Assembly (NCBI GenBank): GCA_013139435.1
Contig: WTAW01000289.1
Span: 1-14,276, forward strand
Direction of reading: 5' to 3'
DNA from: Candidatus Aminicenantota bacterium
Lineage (GTDB): Bacteria; Acidobacteriota; Aminicenantia; Aminicenantales; Aminicenantaceae
DNA length: 14,276 nucleotides
Position numbers and translations under genes: made by a program. Numbering within the stretch: position 1 is the stretch's first letter; each line of letters starts with the position of its first letter. This document shows, piece after piece, positions 14,060-14,276 of this stretch. The notes under the pieces were generated by a model. It had not been told where the DNA came from. It did not search any database and saw only the letters and a list, made by a program, of their open reading frames with translations.

Positions 14060-14276
14060 TCCCAATTCTCCTTTAAAATTTCTTTGGCGGTACACACAGA
14101 AACGCCTTTTTGAAAACTGTATCCCACGTCTTCAAGTGCCATTTCCAATGCACTCAAAGCGGTTAAAATATCAAATCCATCCATATATCCAAGATGAGCA
14201 ATCCTGAAAAATTCTCCTTTATGGGGATCTTGAGCTCCTGCAATGTACGCCTTATATTTCTCTTGCATCGTTTTTA
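14056..14276 (-). CDS. Class V aminotransferase (serine-pyruvate/phosphoserine type), C-terminal part
   Basis: The last 73 codons of a gene that continues past the right edge; no stop or obligatory start is seen up to 14276. The stretch with YIAGAQDPHKGEFFRIAHLGYMD followed by an ALSALEMALEDVG helix is the C-terminal domain pattern of the alanine-glyoxylate/serine-pyruvate aminotransferase group (the old soluble-hydrogenase small-subunit family). This includes non-canonical phosphoserine aminotransferases of archaea and some bacteria. The PLP lysine lies outside the window. The stop codon overlaps the serA start (ATGA, 14056-14059). With serA it would supply the second step of serine synthesis, an inference from context. 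Confidence 0.8.
   Translation of the reverse strand, partial: KTMQEKYKAYIAGAQDPHKGEFFRIAHLGYMDGFDILTALSALEMALEDVGYSFQKGVSVCTAKEILKENWE

Noticed and set aside
1..14276. CRISPR arrays, tRNA/rRNA genes, insertion sequences, phage or defence genes
   Set aside because: No regularly spaced repeats, cloverleaf sequences, transposase or integrase motifs, or defence-type domains were seen on either strand.

Overview
This window looks like an ordinary chromosomal segment of a Gram-negative-type, probably anaerobic bacterium. It is moderately AT-rich (composition judged by eye). Genes are densely packed, often overlap by 4 bp, and have family-typical lengths. No phage, insertion sequence, CRISPR array, tRNA or rRNA is visible. 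The gene set (short metK-ahcY pair, TPR lipoprotein, asnS-rimO-pgpA-cinA-thpR-plsY-gpsA run, corrinoid protein, DUF4416 protein, serA next to a class V aminotransferase) recalls Acidobacteriota/Aminicenantes-like or deltaproteobacterial genomes. That placement is an impression from gene content, not a demonstrated affiliation.

Layout from left to right. (1) 1-226, minus: start of an RsbW/SpoIIAB-type anti-sigma ATPase that runs off the edge. (2) 290-2793, plus: promoter, metK and ahcY, the make-and-clear halves of the S-adenosylmethionine cycle. (3) 2828-3583, minus: a TPR lipoprotein convergent with ahcY; both stop codons sit in one hairpin. (4) 3584-3863: a 280-bp gene-free gap with a 118-nt rod-shaped imperfect palindrome whose irregular pairs are RNA-compatible only on the plus strand, followed by an AT-rich stretch. 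(5) 3864-10413, minus: a seven-gene operon asnS-rimO-pgpA-cinA-thpR-plsY-gpsA behind a near-consensus promoter. It mixes translation (asnS, rimO), phospholipid synthesis (pgpA, plsY, gpsA) and nucleotide/RNA housekeeping (cinA, thpR). asnS appears to have a leaderless or nearly leaderless mRNA. (6) 10414-11996, plus: the C-terminal remnant of a small membrane-protein gene, then a promoter, a corrinoid-binding methyl carrier and a DUF4416 protein. (7) 11983-14276, minus: class V aminotransferase (partial), serA and a NifS-like cysteine desulfurase. The first two overlap by ATGA and fit serine formation; the third uses cysteine, which is made from serine.

No complete undescribed system is evident. 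The most unusual items are the rod-like RNA candidate at 3608-3725 with a perfect -10 box just upstream, the leaderless asnS promoter with a palindrome in its spacer, and the gene fossil at 10446-10601.
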